Shown piece by piece: positions 56,828 to 64,000 of a stretch of DNA of 64,000 nt (positions within the stretch are counted from its first letter, which is position 1; every line of letters begins with the position of its first letter). The stretch is from Catelliglobosispora koreensis DSM 44566 (GTDB lineage: Bacteria > Actinomycetota > Actinomycetes > Mycobacteriales > Micromonosporaceae). The stretch spans positions 147,790-211,789 of the forward strand of contig NZ_KB903290.1 of assembly GCF_000379685.1 (NCBI RefSeq), written 5' to 3'. Below the pieces are notes generated by a model that was not told the DNA's origin, did no database searches, and saw nothing but the letters and a program-made list of their open reading frames with translations. The position numbers were made by a program, and so were the translations under genes.

Positions 56828-58114
56828 TCACTTGGGTGGCGCAGCAGGAGCGCGCCCGGCCAGATCGCGAAGACGGATTCCGGGCTGGCCAGCCGGGGCG
56901 AGTTCCGGGATGTCACCGCTGTTGATGACGGACTTTCCATATGCCGCCGCCAAGGGCGAGGCTGTAATCCCGTGGAGTAGTACAGAAAGCAGGATTGTCC
57001 AAGTGGTAGCTTGGACCAGCAGGTTGCCACCAGGGTCGTGGGTGAACTCCTCCAAGGCGAGGAGAGTGAAGACCACTGAGGCCAGGCCCCGTGGGCCAAA
57101 CCAGCCCATGAATGCCACCGTGGCGGACCGCAAACGCACGCCCAGCAAGGCGATCGCCACCGGCAGCATCCTGATAACCGTTAGGCTCAGTAAGGCGTAG
57201 ATGAGTGGGCGGACGGAAAGCTCACGCATGAGTAGTTCCCCGACGAAGAACGCGCCGAAGATGGCCCACACTAGGAAGGATCCCGAAAGGCCCACCGTTT
57301 CGGTGAACTCGACACGTTCGGTTAGGCGACGTTTCGTCGCCGCTCCAAAGAGCAGCCCGCCCACGAAGGCGGCGACGAACCCGTTCCCGCCGATGGCTAC
57401 CGCCCCGGCGTAGGCCAGTAGCGCGAGGGCCAGGATAGCGATTTGCTCAGAAACGGTGGACATCCACTGACGGGCTCTGGCATAGGCCATAAGTGTCCCA
57501 CCGAGATAGCCGACCGCGATGGCCACGACCAAAGCGAGCCCTATTTGCTTCAGCGATTCATATCCCCAGCCTTTGGTACTAAGTCCTTCCTCCGCGGCGA
57601 GCATTGCGATGAAGAGGGTGACTAGAGGCGTGGCGATGCCGTCGTTGAGGCCGCTTTCGACATTGAGCGCGCGCCGTATCCGCACGGGTACGGCCTTATT
57701 GGAGACCACGGCCAGTCCGAGGGCTGCGTCTGTCGGCGCCAGGATGGTGGCGATGAGAGCGGCAGCCACCCATCCCGAGTCAGGGAACAGAAGATAGGCG
57801 ACCACCGCGCCGGCGACAATGGTCGCGGGCAAGCCGATGAAAAGAAGCCGGGCGGGCAATCCTGTGTCACCCTCAACATCGCGAAGCCGTACTGTCGACG
57901 CATCGGCAAACAACAGCAGTGCCAGCGTCAGCTCGGTGATGGCCAATACTGTTTCGTGCGTTAACGACAGCGGGAATACACCGATGCCGGCGGGGCCAAG
58001 CAACACACCGGCGGCCACGAACACCATCGGGCTAGTGATCCACCAACGGTCGAGTTTCGAGGCGACAAGAGAGTACGCGACGATGACGGCCGTCAGCGCA
58101 ACCACACCACTCAT
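56828..58114 (-). CDS. CPA1-type cation:proton antiporter
   Basis: 428 aa from ATG 58114 with GGGGAGA upstream; the longer open frame has no membrane-protein character. About 12-13 helices: VALTAVIVAYSLVASKLDRW, PMVFVAAGVLLGPAGIGVFP, LLLFADASTVRL, ATILAPTDAALGLAVVSNKA (the TDxA/P motif in the ion path), LNVESGLNDGIATPLVTLFI (ESGxND, the ND aspartate being the exchange residue), FGPRGLASVVFTLLAL. These are NhaP/CPA1 hallmarks. Exchanges Na+ or K+ for H+. Neighbour of DUF2254, an ArsB/NhaD carrier and TrkHA. Confidence 0.9.
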   Translation of the reverse strand: MSGVVALTAVIVAYSLVASKLDRWWITSPMVFVAAGVLLGPAGIGVFPLSLTHETVLAITELTLALLLFADASTVRLRDVEGDTGLPARLLFIGLPATIVAGAVVAYLLFPDSGWVAAALIATILAPTDAALGLAVVSNKAVPVRIRRALNVESGLNDGIATPLVTLFIAMLAAEEGLSTKGWGYESLKQIGLALVVAIAVGYLGGTLMAYARARQWMSTVSEQIAILALALLAYAGAVAIGGNGFVAAFVGGLLFGAATKRRLTERVEFTETVGLSGSFLVWAIFGAFFVGELLMRELSVRPLIYALLSLTVIRMLPVAIALLGVRLRSATVAFMGWFGPRGLASVVFTLLALEEFTHDPGGNLLVQATTWTILLSVLLHGITASPLAAAYGKSVINSGDIPELAPAGQPGIRLRDLAGRAPAAPPK

Positions 58115-58454
58115 CAGATCTCCCCGTTGTGCCGCCTGACGCAGCTGGAAACGTGAGTGCCCACAGCATATGCCCTGTTTGTGGTAGCCACGGCAACATC
58201 TTGCTTGGCGGCGCTGACGAGCCTCAGGCTTCCGCCGAAAGCACGCTATTGCTTGAGGGCAGCTAGGTCCGGAAGATCGTCTGTTCCATCCTGCAGGAGC
58301 CGGCATTGACAGTTGCCCGCATACTTTGGCGGGCCGCCGGTGTTATCGCTCAATCTGGCAGGCGGCCTAGATGCCGTGCTCGATCGTCGCGCCAGGCCCG
58401 GTCGGGGCTTATGTTCAGCGCCCGCATCTGCCGCATCCGTTCGTGCGTCGGTGG
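58115..58454. other. Intergenic stretch without a convincing gene
   Basis: 340 nt between two leftward genes. No ORF with ribosome site and family features is visible on either strand. A 7-bp inverted repeat, GGCGGCC/GGCCGCC, with a 22-nt loop near 58335-58370 may end transcription of the ArsB/NhaD gene. The right part holds the antiporter promoter, not identified. Confidence 0.4.
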
Positions 58455-59750
58455 TTAGGCGAAGGCGAAGTAGCGCAGCCACAAGTAGGGCACACACAGC
58501 GCGACGGTGATGGCGGCGACGATCAGGCCGTACTTGGTGAACTCCCAGAAGCTGATCCGCTTTCCGGCGCGTTCGGCCATGCCGAGGATGACGACGTTGG
58601 CGCTAGCGCCGATGGCGGTGGCGTTTCCGCCCAGGTCCGCGCCCAGCGCGAGGGCCCACCACAGCACGTTGCCTTCCCCGTTGGGGAATCCGGCGACGAG
58701 ATCGGCGACGATCGGCGACATGGTTGCCACGTAAGGAATGTTGTCGACGATCGCGGACAGGAAAGCCGACCCCCACAGCATCACCATCGTCGCCGGCCAC
58801 AACTGCCCACCGACCGCATTCGTTGCCGCGGTGGAGATTTGGCCGATGACTCCGGTGTTCACCAGGGCGCCGACCATGATGAACAGACCGGCGAAGAAGA
58901 TGAGGGTGGGCCATTCGACGTCTTTGGCAACGGCTTCGGCGTCTAAACGCGACAGGGCGAGCAGGAGCAGCCCGCCTGCCATCGCGACCACTGACGGTTC
59001 CAGATGCAAAACGGTGTGCAGGACGAACGCCGCGGTCACCAAAGCCAGCACGCCCAACGAGATGAGTAGCAGGCGCATGTCTTTGATCGCGTCTTTTTCG
59101 TTGAGCTGCATCACCTTTTCGGCTTTGGCCGGGTCGTAGATAAACGATTTGCGAAACAGCCACCGGCACAACCCCACGAACACGACCATTAGCGCGACGA
59201 CGATCGGTGCCATGTGCACGAGGAAGTCGTTGTAGGTCAGCCCTGCCCGCGACGCGATGATGATGTTTGGTGGATCCCCGACGAGGGTTGCCGCACCGCC
59301 GATGTTTGAGGCCATCGCTTCGGCGATCAGGAACGGAACGACCTTCACCCCGAGCCGGTCGCACACCAGAAACGTCACTGGGGCGATGAGCATGACGGTC
59401 GTGACGTTATCCAGAAAGGCCGAGGCGATCGCGGTCACGAGCACGAGGATGACCATGATGCGGAAGGGTTTGCCTTTGGCCTTTTTCGCCGCCCAGATGG
59501 CGACGTATTCGAAGCCTCCGGTGCGTTTCATGACCGCGACGACGAGCATCATTCCTAACAGGAGGAAGATGACGTTCCAGTCGATGCCGGTGTGCTCGTC
59601 AAAGAACGCGTGGTGGGCGTCCGTGGCGCCGATGAGCAGCATCACCGCCGCGCCTCCCAGCGCCACCGCGACACGGTGAATCCACTCGGTGGCGATCAGG
59701 ATGTAGGCGATAGTGAAGACGGCCACGGCCGCCCAGGCGAGCAGCGTCAC
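58455..59750 (-). CDS. ArsB/NhaD (IT) superfamily carrier
   Basis: 431 aa from GTG 59750, overlapping the CBS gene stop by 4 nt (GTGA). About 11-12 helices. IT-superfamily motifs: FLDNVTTVMLIAPVTFLVCD, MASNIGGAATLVGDPPNIII (the duplicated SNxGGAxTLVGDPPN motif), and in the second half LSAIVDNIPYVATMSPIVAD and LGADLGGNATAIGASANVVI. The pattern fits the NhaD Na+/H+ antiporters and ArsB-like anion carriers; without tests the substrate is open. Given the CBS partner and the cation-transport neighbours, Na+/H+ or anion transport is more likely than arsenite. Confidence 0.87.
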   Translation of the reverse strand: MTLLAWAAVAVFTIAYILIATEWIHRVAVALGGAAVMLLIGATDAHHAFFDEHTGIDWNVIFLLLGMMLVVAVMKRTGGFEYVAIWAAKKAKGKPFRIMVILVLVTAIASAFLDNVTTVMLIAPVTFLVCDRLGVKVVPFLIAEAMASNIGGAATLVGDPPNIIIASRAGLTYNDFLVHMAPIVVALMVVFVGLCRWLFRKSFIYDPAKAEKVMQLNEKDAIKDMRLLLISLGVLALVTAAFVLHTVLHLEPSVVAMAGGLLLLALSRLDAEAVAKDVEWPTLIFFAGLFIMVGALVNTGVIGQISTAATNAVGGQLWPATMVMLWGSAFLSAIVDNIPYVATMSPIVADLVAGFPNGEGNVLWWALALGADLGGNATAIGASANVVILGMAERAGKRISFWEFTKYGLIVAAITVALCVPYLWLRYFAFA

Positions 59751-60205
59751 GCACTTTCCCCATCGCCGATGATGCGGTCGAGCAACGCGTGCATCGTGAC
59801 GGCACCGGCGAGGGTTCCGTCCGGATTGGTGACTGCGACCAGAGGGCTGCGGGTGCGGGCCATCAGCGCTGACATCTCCAACGCTGTTGCCCGGCTGTCA
59901 ACTATTGGCGGTTCCTTGGGTTCGTCAGGCAGGCACTCTTGCACGGTGCGGCCGTCGAGTTCGCGGATGAACACGTCCGCCGCGGCCTCGTCGATGACCC
60001 GGGCGAGCGTCGGATCGTCCTGAATGTACGACGGGACCGCCAGCCGCAACACCTGCGTGCCAGGAAGCACGACAAGCGGTTTACCGGCGTCGTCGACGAC
60101 GATCAGACCCGGGAGGTCACCACGGGCCAGGATCCGGGCGGCCTCAAAAGCCGGGGTGGACATAGTGACCGTCGGATACTCAACGGCGAGATCAGCAGCA
60201 CGCAT
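59747..60205 (-). CDS. CBS-domain regulatory protein
   Basis: 152 aa. Two CBS motifs: AVEYPTVTMSTPAFEAARIL with LPGLIVVDDAGKPLVVLPGT (first), and PIVDSRATALEMSALMARTR with SPLVAVTNPDGTLAGAVTMH (second). CBS pairs bind adenine nucleotides and gate transporters. The gene overlaps the start of the ArsB/NhaD carrier gene, so it most likely regulates that carrier. Cytoplasmic. Confidence 0.9.
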   Translation of the reverse strand: MRAADLAVEYPTVTMSTPAFEAARILARGDLPGLIVVDDAGKPLVVLPGTQVLRLAVPSYIQDDPTLARVIDEAAADVFIRELDGRTVQECLPDEPKEPPIVDSRATALEMSALMARTRSPLVAVTNPDGTLAGAVTMHALLDRIIGDGESA

Positions 60206-60516
60206 AACCGGTAAACCTCATTCGAATCTGTTAGCAGCGAATACGAAACAATCGCCGACCAGACTTCCCGGCACGCCAGCCGTGACTTTATCGGCCGCCG
60301 AAGGTCGCTGTCCAACCTCACGCGGCCGCACCCACAACCACAAGCGGGCGCCGGCCGGCGACGTCCTGGCCTGCGGCCTCGTGCCCATTCCGCAATGCAA
60401 AAAGGGCGCAGATTCATTTAAGTCCCGCCACCCAAATGTGCGCCGGGTTAGTTGTACGCGCGACAATGACGACGATCCGCCCTGCACCCTTTGCCATATC
60501 TTAGGGAGGTCCATCG
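60206..60516. other. 311-nt leader region upstream of the Trk miniprotein
   Basis: No gene seen. The CBS gene starts leftward at 60205 and the miniprotein rightward at 60517, so both promoters lie here. Several A-rich patches (ATGCAAAAAGGG, ATTCATTTAAG) interrupt the GC-rich sequence. I looked for a c-di-AMP (ydaO) riboswitch pattern, expected near some K+ transporters, and did not recognise it. Confidence 0.35.
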
Positions 60517-60630
60517 ATGGCTCACTTTGGCCGGCAGATCCAACGCCGCTTCGGCGGCAATGCCGTCATCATCGCCGCCGTGATCGCCGGGCTCGCGCTC
60601 CTGGCCGGGATCATCCTGGCCACCAGGTAG
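60517..60630 (+). CDS. 37-residue single-helix miniprotein upstream of trkH
   Basis: ATG 60517 with GGGAGG (60504-60509) 7 nt upstream. Basic head MAHFGRQIQRRFGG then a membrane helix (AVIIAAVIAGLALLAGIILA) and a two-residue tail TR. It ends 46 nt before the TrkH start, same strand. Size and shape recall KdpF, the ~30-residue helix that stabilises the Kdp K+ pump. No homology can be claimed. It may be a small subunit or regulator of the Trk system. Confidence 0.65.
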   Translation: MAHFGRQIQRRFGGNAVIIAAVIAGLALLAGIILATR

Positions 60631-60676
60631 CGCAGCACCCGGCCATGCTGGACGCGGCGGTCTAGGATTACCGCTC

Positions 60677-62002
60677 GTGTGGTCTCATCCGTCCCGGGCT
60701 CTGGTCGGCGGCTTCGCCGCCGCGATCGCGGTAGGCACCTTGTTGCTGTGGCTGCCCGTGTCGGTGGAGTCCGGTGAGTCTCCGCACCTGGTCGATGCCC
60801 TGTTCACGTCGGCGTCAGCGGTGTGTGTCACTGGCCTGGTCACCGTCGACACCGCGTCGCACTGGTCTACCTTCGGCGAAGTCGTCATCATGGGCCTCAT
60901 CCAGGTCGGTGGGCTTGGGATCATGTCGCTGGCCACCCTCCTCGCACTGCTGATCTCGGGGCGGCTGGGGCTTCAGGGCCGGCTCCTGGCGCAGGCGGAA
61001 ACGAAAACGATGCGCCCTGCCGATGTGCGGCGGGTGCTGCGCCGGGTCCTGGCGTTCACCGCCGCCACCGAAGCCGTCGTCGCCGTCGTTTTGGCGGGCC
61101 GGTTTTGGCTCGGCTATGACATGCCGTTCGGGCTGGCGGTGTACCGGGGCGTCTTTCATGCGATCTCGGCGTTCAACAACGCCGGGTTCGCCTTGTGGCC
61201 AGACAGCCTGATCGGCTTTCAGAACGACGCGTGGATCCTGGTCACCATCGCTCTCGCGGTAATCCTGGGCGGGCTCGGGTTCCCGGTCGTGTTCGAATTG
61301 GCCCGCCAGTGGCGCCGTCCCAGCCGCTGGACCGTGCTGACCCGCATTACCGTCATCGTCACCACCTGCCTGCTTACCTTCGGCTTCATCGTGATCACAG
61401 CGGCGGAGTGGAACAACCCCGGCACGCTCGCTGCCTCAGGTGGCACTGGTGACCGGCTTCTCAATGGCATGTTCGCTGCGGTCATGCCCCGCACCGCCGG
61501 GTTCAACGCCATCGACATCGCCGCGCTAACCCCGGAAAGCCTGCTGGCACACAACATGCTCATGTTCATCGGCGGCGGCAGCGCATCAACGGCCGGTGGT
61601 ATCAAAGTCACCACCTTCGGCCTGCTCGCCTATGTGATCTGGGCGGAGCTACGCGGCGAACCCGACGTTGGTGTCGGCCGCCGCGCCGTCCCAGCCGATC
61701 TGCAGCGCCAGGCCCTGGCGATCGCGCTGATCGGTGTCGGTGCTGTCGCGGTCGCCTCGCTGGCGTTGGTGTCGATGACCCACCACGCCGTGGACAAAGT
61801 CGTCTTCGAAGCGATCTCAGCGTTCGGCACGGTCGGCCTGTCGACTGGTATCACCGCCGACATGCCCCGCGCGGCACACGTCCTGCTCGCGATTTTGATG
61901 TTCGCCGGGCGCGTGGGGCCGCTAACGTTGGGCACAGCGCTAGCCCTGCGGCAGCGAGCCCGCCGCTTCCAGCTACCCGAGGAGCGCAGCATCGTTGGCT
62001 AA
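60677..62002 (+). CDS. TrkH/KtrB-type K+ transporter membrane subunit
   Basis: 441 aa from GTG 60677; TAGGAT lies 8 nt upstream, so possibly leaderless. Four pore repeats with selectivity-filter glycines: TSASAVCVTGLVTVDT, ISAFNNAGFALWPD, AVMPRTAGFNAIDIA, ISAFGTVGLSTGI. C-terminal MFAGRVGPLTLGTAL is family-typical (GRxGPLT). Forms the K+ (or Na+) channel-like pore, gated by the TrkA-type subunit encoded next with an 8-nt overlap. Length fits KtrB more than the longer TrkH. Confidence 0.93.
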   Translation: MWSHPSRALVGGFAAAIAVGTLLLWLPVSVESGESPHLVDALFTSASAVCVTGLVTVDTASHWSTFGEVVIMGLIQVGGLGIMSLATLLALLISGRLGLQGRLLAQAETKTMRPADVRRVLRRVLAFTAATEAVVAVVLAGRFWLGYDMPFGLAVYRGVFHAISAFNNAGFALWPDSLIGFQNDAWILVTIALAVILGGLGFPVVFELARQWRRPSRWTVLTRITVIVTTCLLTFGFIVITAAEWNNPGTLAASGGTGDRLLNGMFAAVMPRTAGFNAIDIAALTPESLLAHNMLMFIGGGSASTAGGIKVTTFGLLAYVIWAELRGEPDVGVGRRAVPADLQRQALAIALIGVGAVAVASLALVSMTHHAVDKVVFEAISAFGTVGLSTGITADMPRAAHVLLAILMFAGRVGPLTLGTALALRQRARRFQLPEERSIVG

Positions 62003-62654
62003 CAAAGAAGAATCCGTCGTTGTTATCGGCCTGGGCCGTTTCGGCAGCTCCCTGGCCCTGGAGCTGCTGCGCCGCGATACCCAGGTGCTGGCCATCGACT
62101 CCAGTCCCAAACTTGTGCAGGCCTACTCCAGCCAAATCCCGCACGCCGTGGTCGCCGACGCCACCGACCCCGAAGCCCTCACTCAGCTCGATGTGGGCAT
62201 GTTCCGCCGTGCTGTCGTCGCGATCGGCACCGACCAGGAAGCCTCCATCCTGGCCACCGCGAACCTTGCCGATCTGGATGTCAGCGACATCTGGGCCAAA
62301 GCCACCAACCGCCAGCACGGCCGCATTCTGCAGCGCGTCGGCGCCCACCATGTCGTGCTGCCCGAACACGACATGGGCGAACGCGTCGCCCACCTGGTAT
62401 CCGGGGAAATGCTTGACTACCTCGAACTCGGTGACGGATTCGTCATCGCCAAAACCCGGCCCCCACGCGACTACGTCGGCGCCGCCCTGGGTGAAACCGG
62501 GCTGCGCGCCCAGTATGGCGTCACGATCGTCGCGGTCAAACCGCAAAACGGCACTTTCACCTACGCCGACCGGGAAACGATCCTCCAATATGGAGACATC
62601 CTGGTCGTGTCCGGGCCGGAAGACAAAGTGGAACGTTTTTCCCGCCTCGCCTGA
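61995..62654 (+). CDS. TrkA/KtrA-type regulatory subunit (RCK protein)
   Basis: 219 aa from TTG 61995, overlapping the TrkH-type gene by 8 nt. N-terminal Rossmann RCK domain: SVVVIGLGRFGSSLALELLR, VLAIDSSPKLVQAYSSQIPH, VVADATDPEALTQL, IGTDQEASILATANLADLDV. C-terminal TrkA-C domain ~140-219 (YLELGDGFVIAKTRPPRDYV, GDILVVSGPEDKVERFSRL). Binds nucleotides (NADH, ATP/ADP or c-di-AMP in relatives) to gate K+ flow through the pore protein. Confidence 0.93.
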   Translation: MANKEESVVVIGLGRFGSSLALELLRRDTQVLAIDSSPKLVQAYSSQIPHAVVADATDPEALTQLDVGMFRRAVVAIGTDQEASILATANLADLDVSDIWAKATNRQHGRILQRVGAHHVVLPEHDMGERVAHLVSGEMLDYLELGDGFVIAKTRPPRDYVGAALGETGLRAQYGVTIVAVKPQNGTFTYADRETILQYGDILVVSGPEDKVERFSRLA

Positions 62655-62689
62655 CAAAGGCAGCACCGTGTGGGTGGCGGTGGCTGCTG

Positions 62690-62866
62690 CTAGCTGCTGC
62701 GCCGCCAACCCCACGCCAGCAGTGCCCAGGCGGTGACAGCCAAAGTGAGAGCGATTGCTACGAGTGCGATGGCCCCAGCTGAGCCAAGGTCGCTGCTTTC
62801 TGGCGCCGTGGGGCCTGGCGAAGTAGCGCTCTGGGCGCCGAACGTGAGGTGGTGTTCTGACCGCAC
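62690..62866 (-). CDS. 58-residue single-span membrane protein
   Basis: GTG 62866 with GGGAG 8 nt upstream, stop TAG 62690-62692. A polar head (RSEHHLTFGAQSATSPGPTA) is followed by one helix (AIALVAIALTLAVTAWALLA) and a basic end WGWRRSS, giving an N-out, C-in prediction. It converges on the trkA-type gene with a 35-nt gap. Codon third positions are GC-rich. No family recognised; the position suggests a role with cation transport. Confidence 0.55.
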   Translation of the reverse strand: MRSEHHLTFGAQSATSPGPTAPESSDLGSAGAIALVAIALTLAVTAWALLAWGWRRSS

Positions 62867-63122
62867 AGCAAATGCTCCCTGATGCTTCGCTTCTTGATTG
62901 GCGGGACCCTACCGGAACAGTGATGCCTGCCGGCAACCGTCCACGTTGTTTGTTCGAGTCAGCATTTTGCAGCGGCTCCATGCGATGAGGGTGCTACCAG
63001 CAGCAGAGCCACGGCCAAGCTCGCGGAGCAGGATAGTGTTGCCCCGTCAGTCGATGTCACTGCGCGCCAGGCGCTGTCAACTGTCATGTCTGTCCACATT
63101 GGGGTACAGGCCAATCGTGCCA
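62867..63122. other. Intergenic stretch without a convincing gene
   Basis: 256 nt. Open frames here lack ribosome sites and have mixed composition. On the minus strand a TTGACA (63081-63076) could be a -35 element for the gene at 62866, but no clear -10 follows at proper distance. Confidence 0.3.
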
Positions 63123-63449
63123 TCAAGTCGCGGGTCCCGGCGCTGGGCGGCATAGCCGTTCGGACTTGATCGCGCGCATTGGTCCGGTGGGAAGCCGTGC
63201 AACCGCGCAAGCCTGCTGTAGAGCGCGGCGGGCGGCCTGGCTCGCCGCAGTGTCGTCAGCTGCAGCGAGGACGATGGTGGCGGCTATGTAGTGCTTGCCT
63301 GTGGCACCCAAGATGAGTGTTTCAGCCGAGATAATTTCTGGTCTGGCGGCGAGTGCTTGGTGCAGGCGGGCGTGATGATCGTGGGGGCGGACGGTGGGTA
63401 CGGGCAGTTCGGCGTACACCCTCCACAATGGAACGGGGATGGCTGTCAC
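63123..63449 (-). CDS. Small hypothetical protein downstream of MerR gene
   Basis: 108 aa from GTG 63449, 8 nt after the MerR gene, so same transcript. Sequence shows a compact alpha/beta look: WRVYAELPVPTVRPHDHHAR, LHQALAARPEIISAETLILG, KHYIAATIVLAAADDTAASQ, then a helix ARRALQQACAVARLP. No signal peptide or membrane helix. I do not recognise the family. It may be the target or partner of the MerR regulator. Confidence 0.6.
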   Translation of the reverse strand: MTAIPVPLWRVYAELPVPTVRPHDHHARLHQALAARPEIISAETLILGATGKHYIAATIVLAAADDTAASQAARRALQQACAVARLPTGPMRAIKSERLCRPAPGPAT

Positions 63450-63457
63450 GCCGGGCT

Positions 63458-63859
63458 CTAAACGTCGGGCATGGCGATGAGTAGCTCGGTCGCCATCACG
63501 ATCAGGTTGTGGGCGCGGACCGCGAGGCTGGTGGCCATGCCATGCGCGTTCGAGCCTGCCGATTCCGCCAGTGTGCGCAGGGCCTCGAGATCGGTGTTGA
63601 GTTTGCTGACGATTTCGGCCAGGTCTGCGGCGGTCGCGGTGGTGAGGTCCTTGCCGATGTCGTCTAGGGCCATGCCGGAGGCCTCCAGCTGCCGGATGGT
63701 GGCGATCACATCGACCATGTTGGGGTCGTAGAGTCTGTACCCGCTTTCAGTACGTTGTGCCGGCTGGATAAGGCCGAGGTTGGTGTAGAAGTCGACGGTG
63801 CGTTTTGATACGCCCGCAGCTTGGGCGAGTTCGCTGATACGCATCAGCTGCGCCACCAC
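63458..63859 (-). CDS. MerR-family transcriptional regulator
   Basis: 133 aa from GTG 63859 (63856 or ATG 63844 possible; AAGGGG upstream). Winged helix: MRISELAQAAGVSKRTVDFY, TNLGLIQPAQRTESGYRLYD. The C-terminal part (~60-130) is a long helix region (ATIRQLEASGMALDDIGKDL, KLNTDLEALRTLAESAGSNA) forming the dimer coil and a possible ligand domain. No metal-binding cysteines. Divergent from the truncated ORF at the right edge, which it may control. Confidence 0.88.
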   Translation of the reverse strand: MVAQLMRISELAQAAGVSKRTVDFYTNLGLIQPAQRTESGYRLYDPNMVDVIATIRQLEASGMALDDIGKDLTTATAADLAEIVSKLNTDLEALRTLAESAGSNAHGMATSLAVRAHNLIVMATELLIAMPDV

Positions 63860-63907
63860 CTGCCCCTTTCCAGCAACCGTACAGTTTCACGTGTTAGTGT
63901 CGTGCTT

Positions 63908-64000
63908 GTGGTTGATACTACCGGGCATCCCGGGGGTAAGAACCAGGTATGCGATCCAGTGCAATGGTCTGGACGCCTGACTGGTGTGACGGGGTGCCAG
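63908..64000 (+). CDS. Start of an ORF cut by the right window edge
   Basis: GTG 63908 follows TAGTGT (63895-63900) by 7 nt, the leaderless pattern seen elsewhere here. The frame stays open for 31 codons to the window end; the visible peptide starts VVDTTGHPGGKNQVCDPVQW. Too short to name. Divergent from the MerR gene. Confidence 0.35.
   Translation, partial: MVDTTGHPGGKNQVCDPVQWSGRLTGVTGCQ

Noticed and set aside
58455..59750. Calling the carrier an arsenite pump (arsB) to complete the arsenic locus
   Set aside because: It is 24 kb from arsR, coupled to a CBS protein and surrounded by cation transporters; the superfamily motif does not specify arsenite.
60206..60516. c-di-AMP riboswitch before the K+ transporter genes
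   Set aside because: I did not find the conserved ydaO core; only AT-rich patches are present.
61851..62981. Long leftward open frame (376 codons) opposite trkH/trkA
   Set aside because: Antisense to conserved Trk genes and no family features; only the separate 58-codon ORF at 62690-62866, in another frame, has coding signs.
1..64000. tRNA, rRNA, CRISPR arrays, insertion sequences, prophage or integrase genes
   Set aside because: None recognised: no T-loop/acceptor patterns, no regularly spaced repeats, no transposase or integrase motifs.

Overview
The window is high-GC, densely packed DNA from an actinomycete. Evidence: strong third-position GC, GTG starts, many leaderless starts (a -10 hexamer 5-8 nt before ATG or GTG), ECF/SigE-type sigma factors, an AfsR-like NB-ARC/TPR regulator, ricin-type lectin exoproteins and an ArsR whose cysteine positions match those known from Corynebacterium. 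The gene set fits a soil Pseudonocardiales-like organism, but the genus cannot be fixed by reading. I see no tRNA, rRNA, CRISPR array, insertion sequence or prophage; it reads as chromosomal accessory DNA.

Layout. 0-7.4 kb: truncated ricin-lectin exoprotein; a sigma factor fused to a membrane anchor and three extracellular repeats; SnoaL-like protein; remnant of a GH29 fucosidase; AI-2E permease, lipoprotein and SGNH hydrolase in one likely operon. 7.4-15 kb: NarL-type two-component system; MerR regulator with Hsp20; ABC exporter divergent from its own two-component system. 15-20.7 kb: LysR regulator, MFS pump and a four-gene export/redox operon, with the same box placed identically in front of both transcription units. 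20.7-31.8 kb: large subtilase; SigE-type sigma factor with a membrane partner; lectin; regulator/MFS pair; serine hydrolase; OmpR-type two-component system. 31.9-34.9 kb: a putative arsenic locus (ArsO-like monooxygenase, M28 peptidase coupled to a four-CCG cysteine peptide, divergent ArsR). 35-39.3 kb: MoeA converging on a TOBE regulator-ModA-ModB-ModC operon.

39.3-50.3 kb: DUF1697; an I36/M23 exoprotein; beta-propeller membrane protein; GH29 alpha-L-fucosidase with PA14; ABM protein; NB-ARC regulator divergent from a secreted trypsin-like protease; azoreductase-like flavoprotein; then a structured non-coding stretch ending in a terminator/antiterminator switch before a 53-residue membrane protein. 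50.3-54.7 kb: formylglycine-generating enzyme, a frameshifted flippase-like gene and an arylsulfatase. 55-62.9 kb: a monovalent-cation transport cluster (DUF2254, CPA1 antiporter, CBS protein plus ArsB/NhaD-type carrier, TrkH-TrkA) with two single-helix miniproteins. The window ends with a MerR gene and a truncated ORF.

The strongest candidates for something undescribed are (1) the ArsR-controlled CCG peptide coupled to an M28 peptidase, with an ArsO-like enzyme but no arsenic pump or reductase in the window, and (2) the 49.8-50.2 kb RNA region with mutually exclusive hairpins before a tiny membrane protein. All functional names are family-level inferences from sequence reading; no database search was run.
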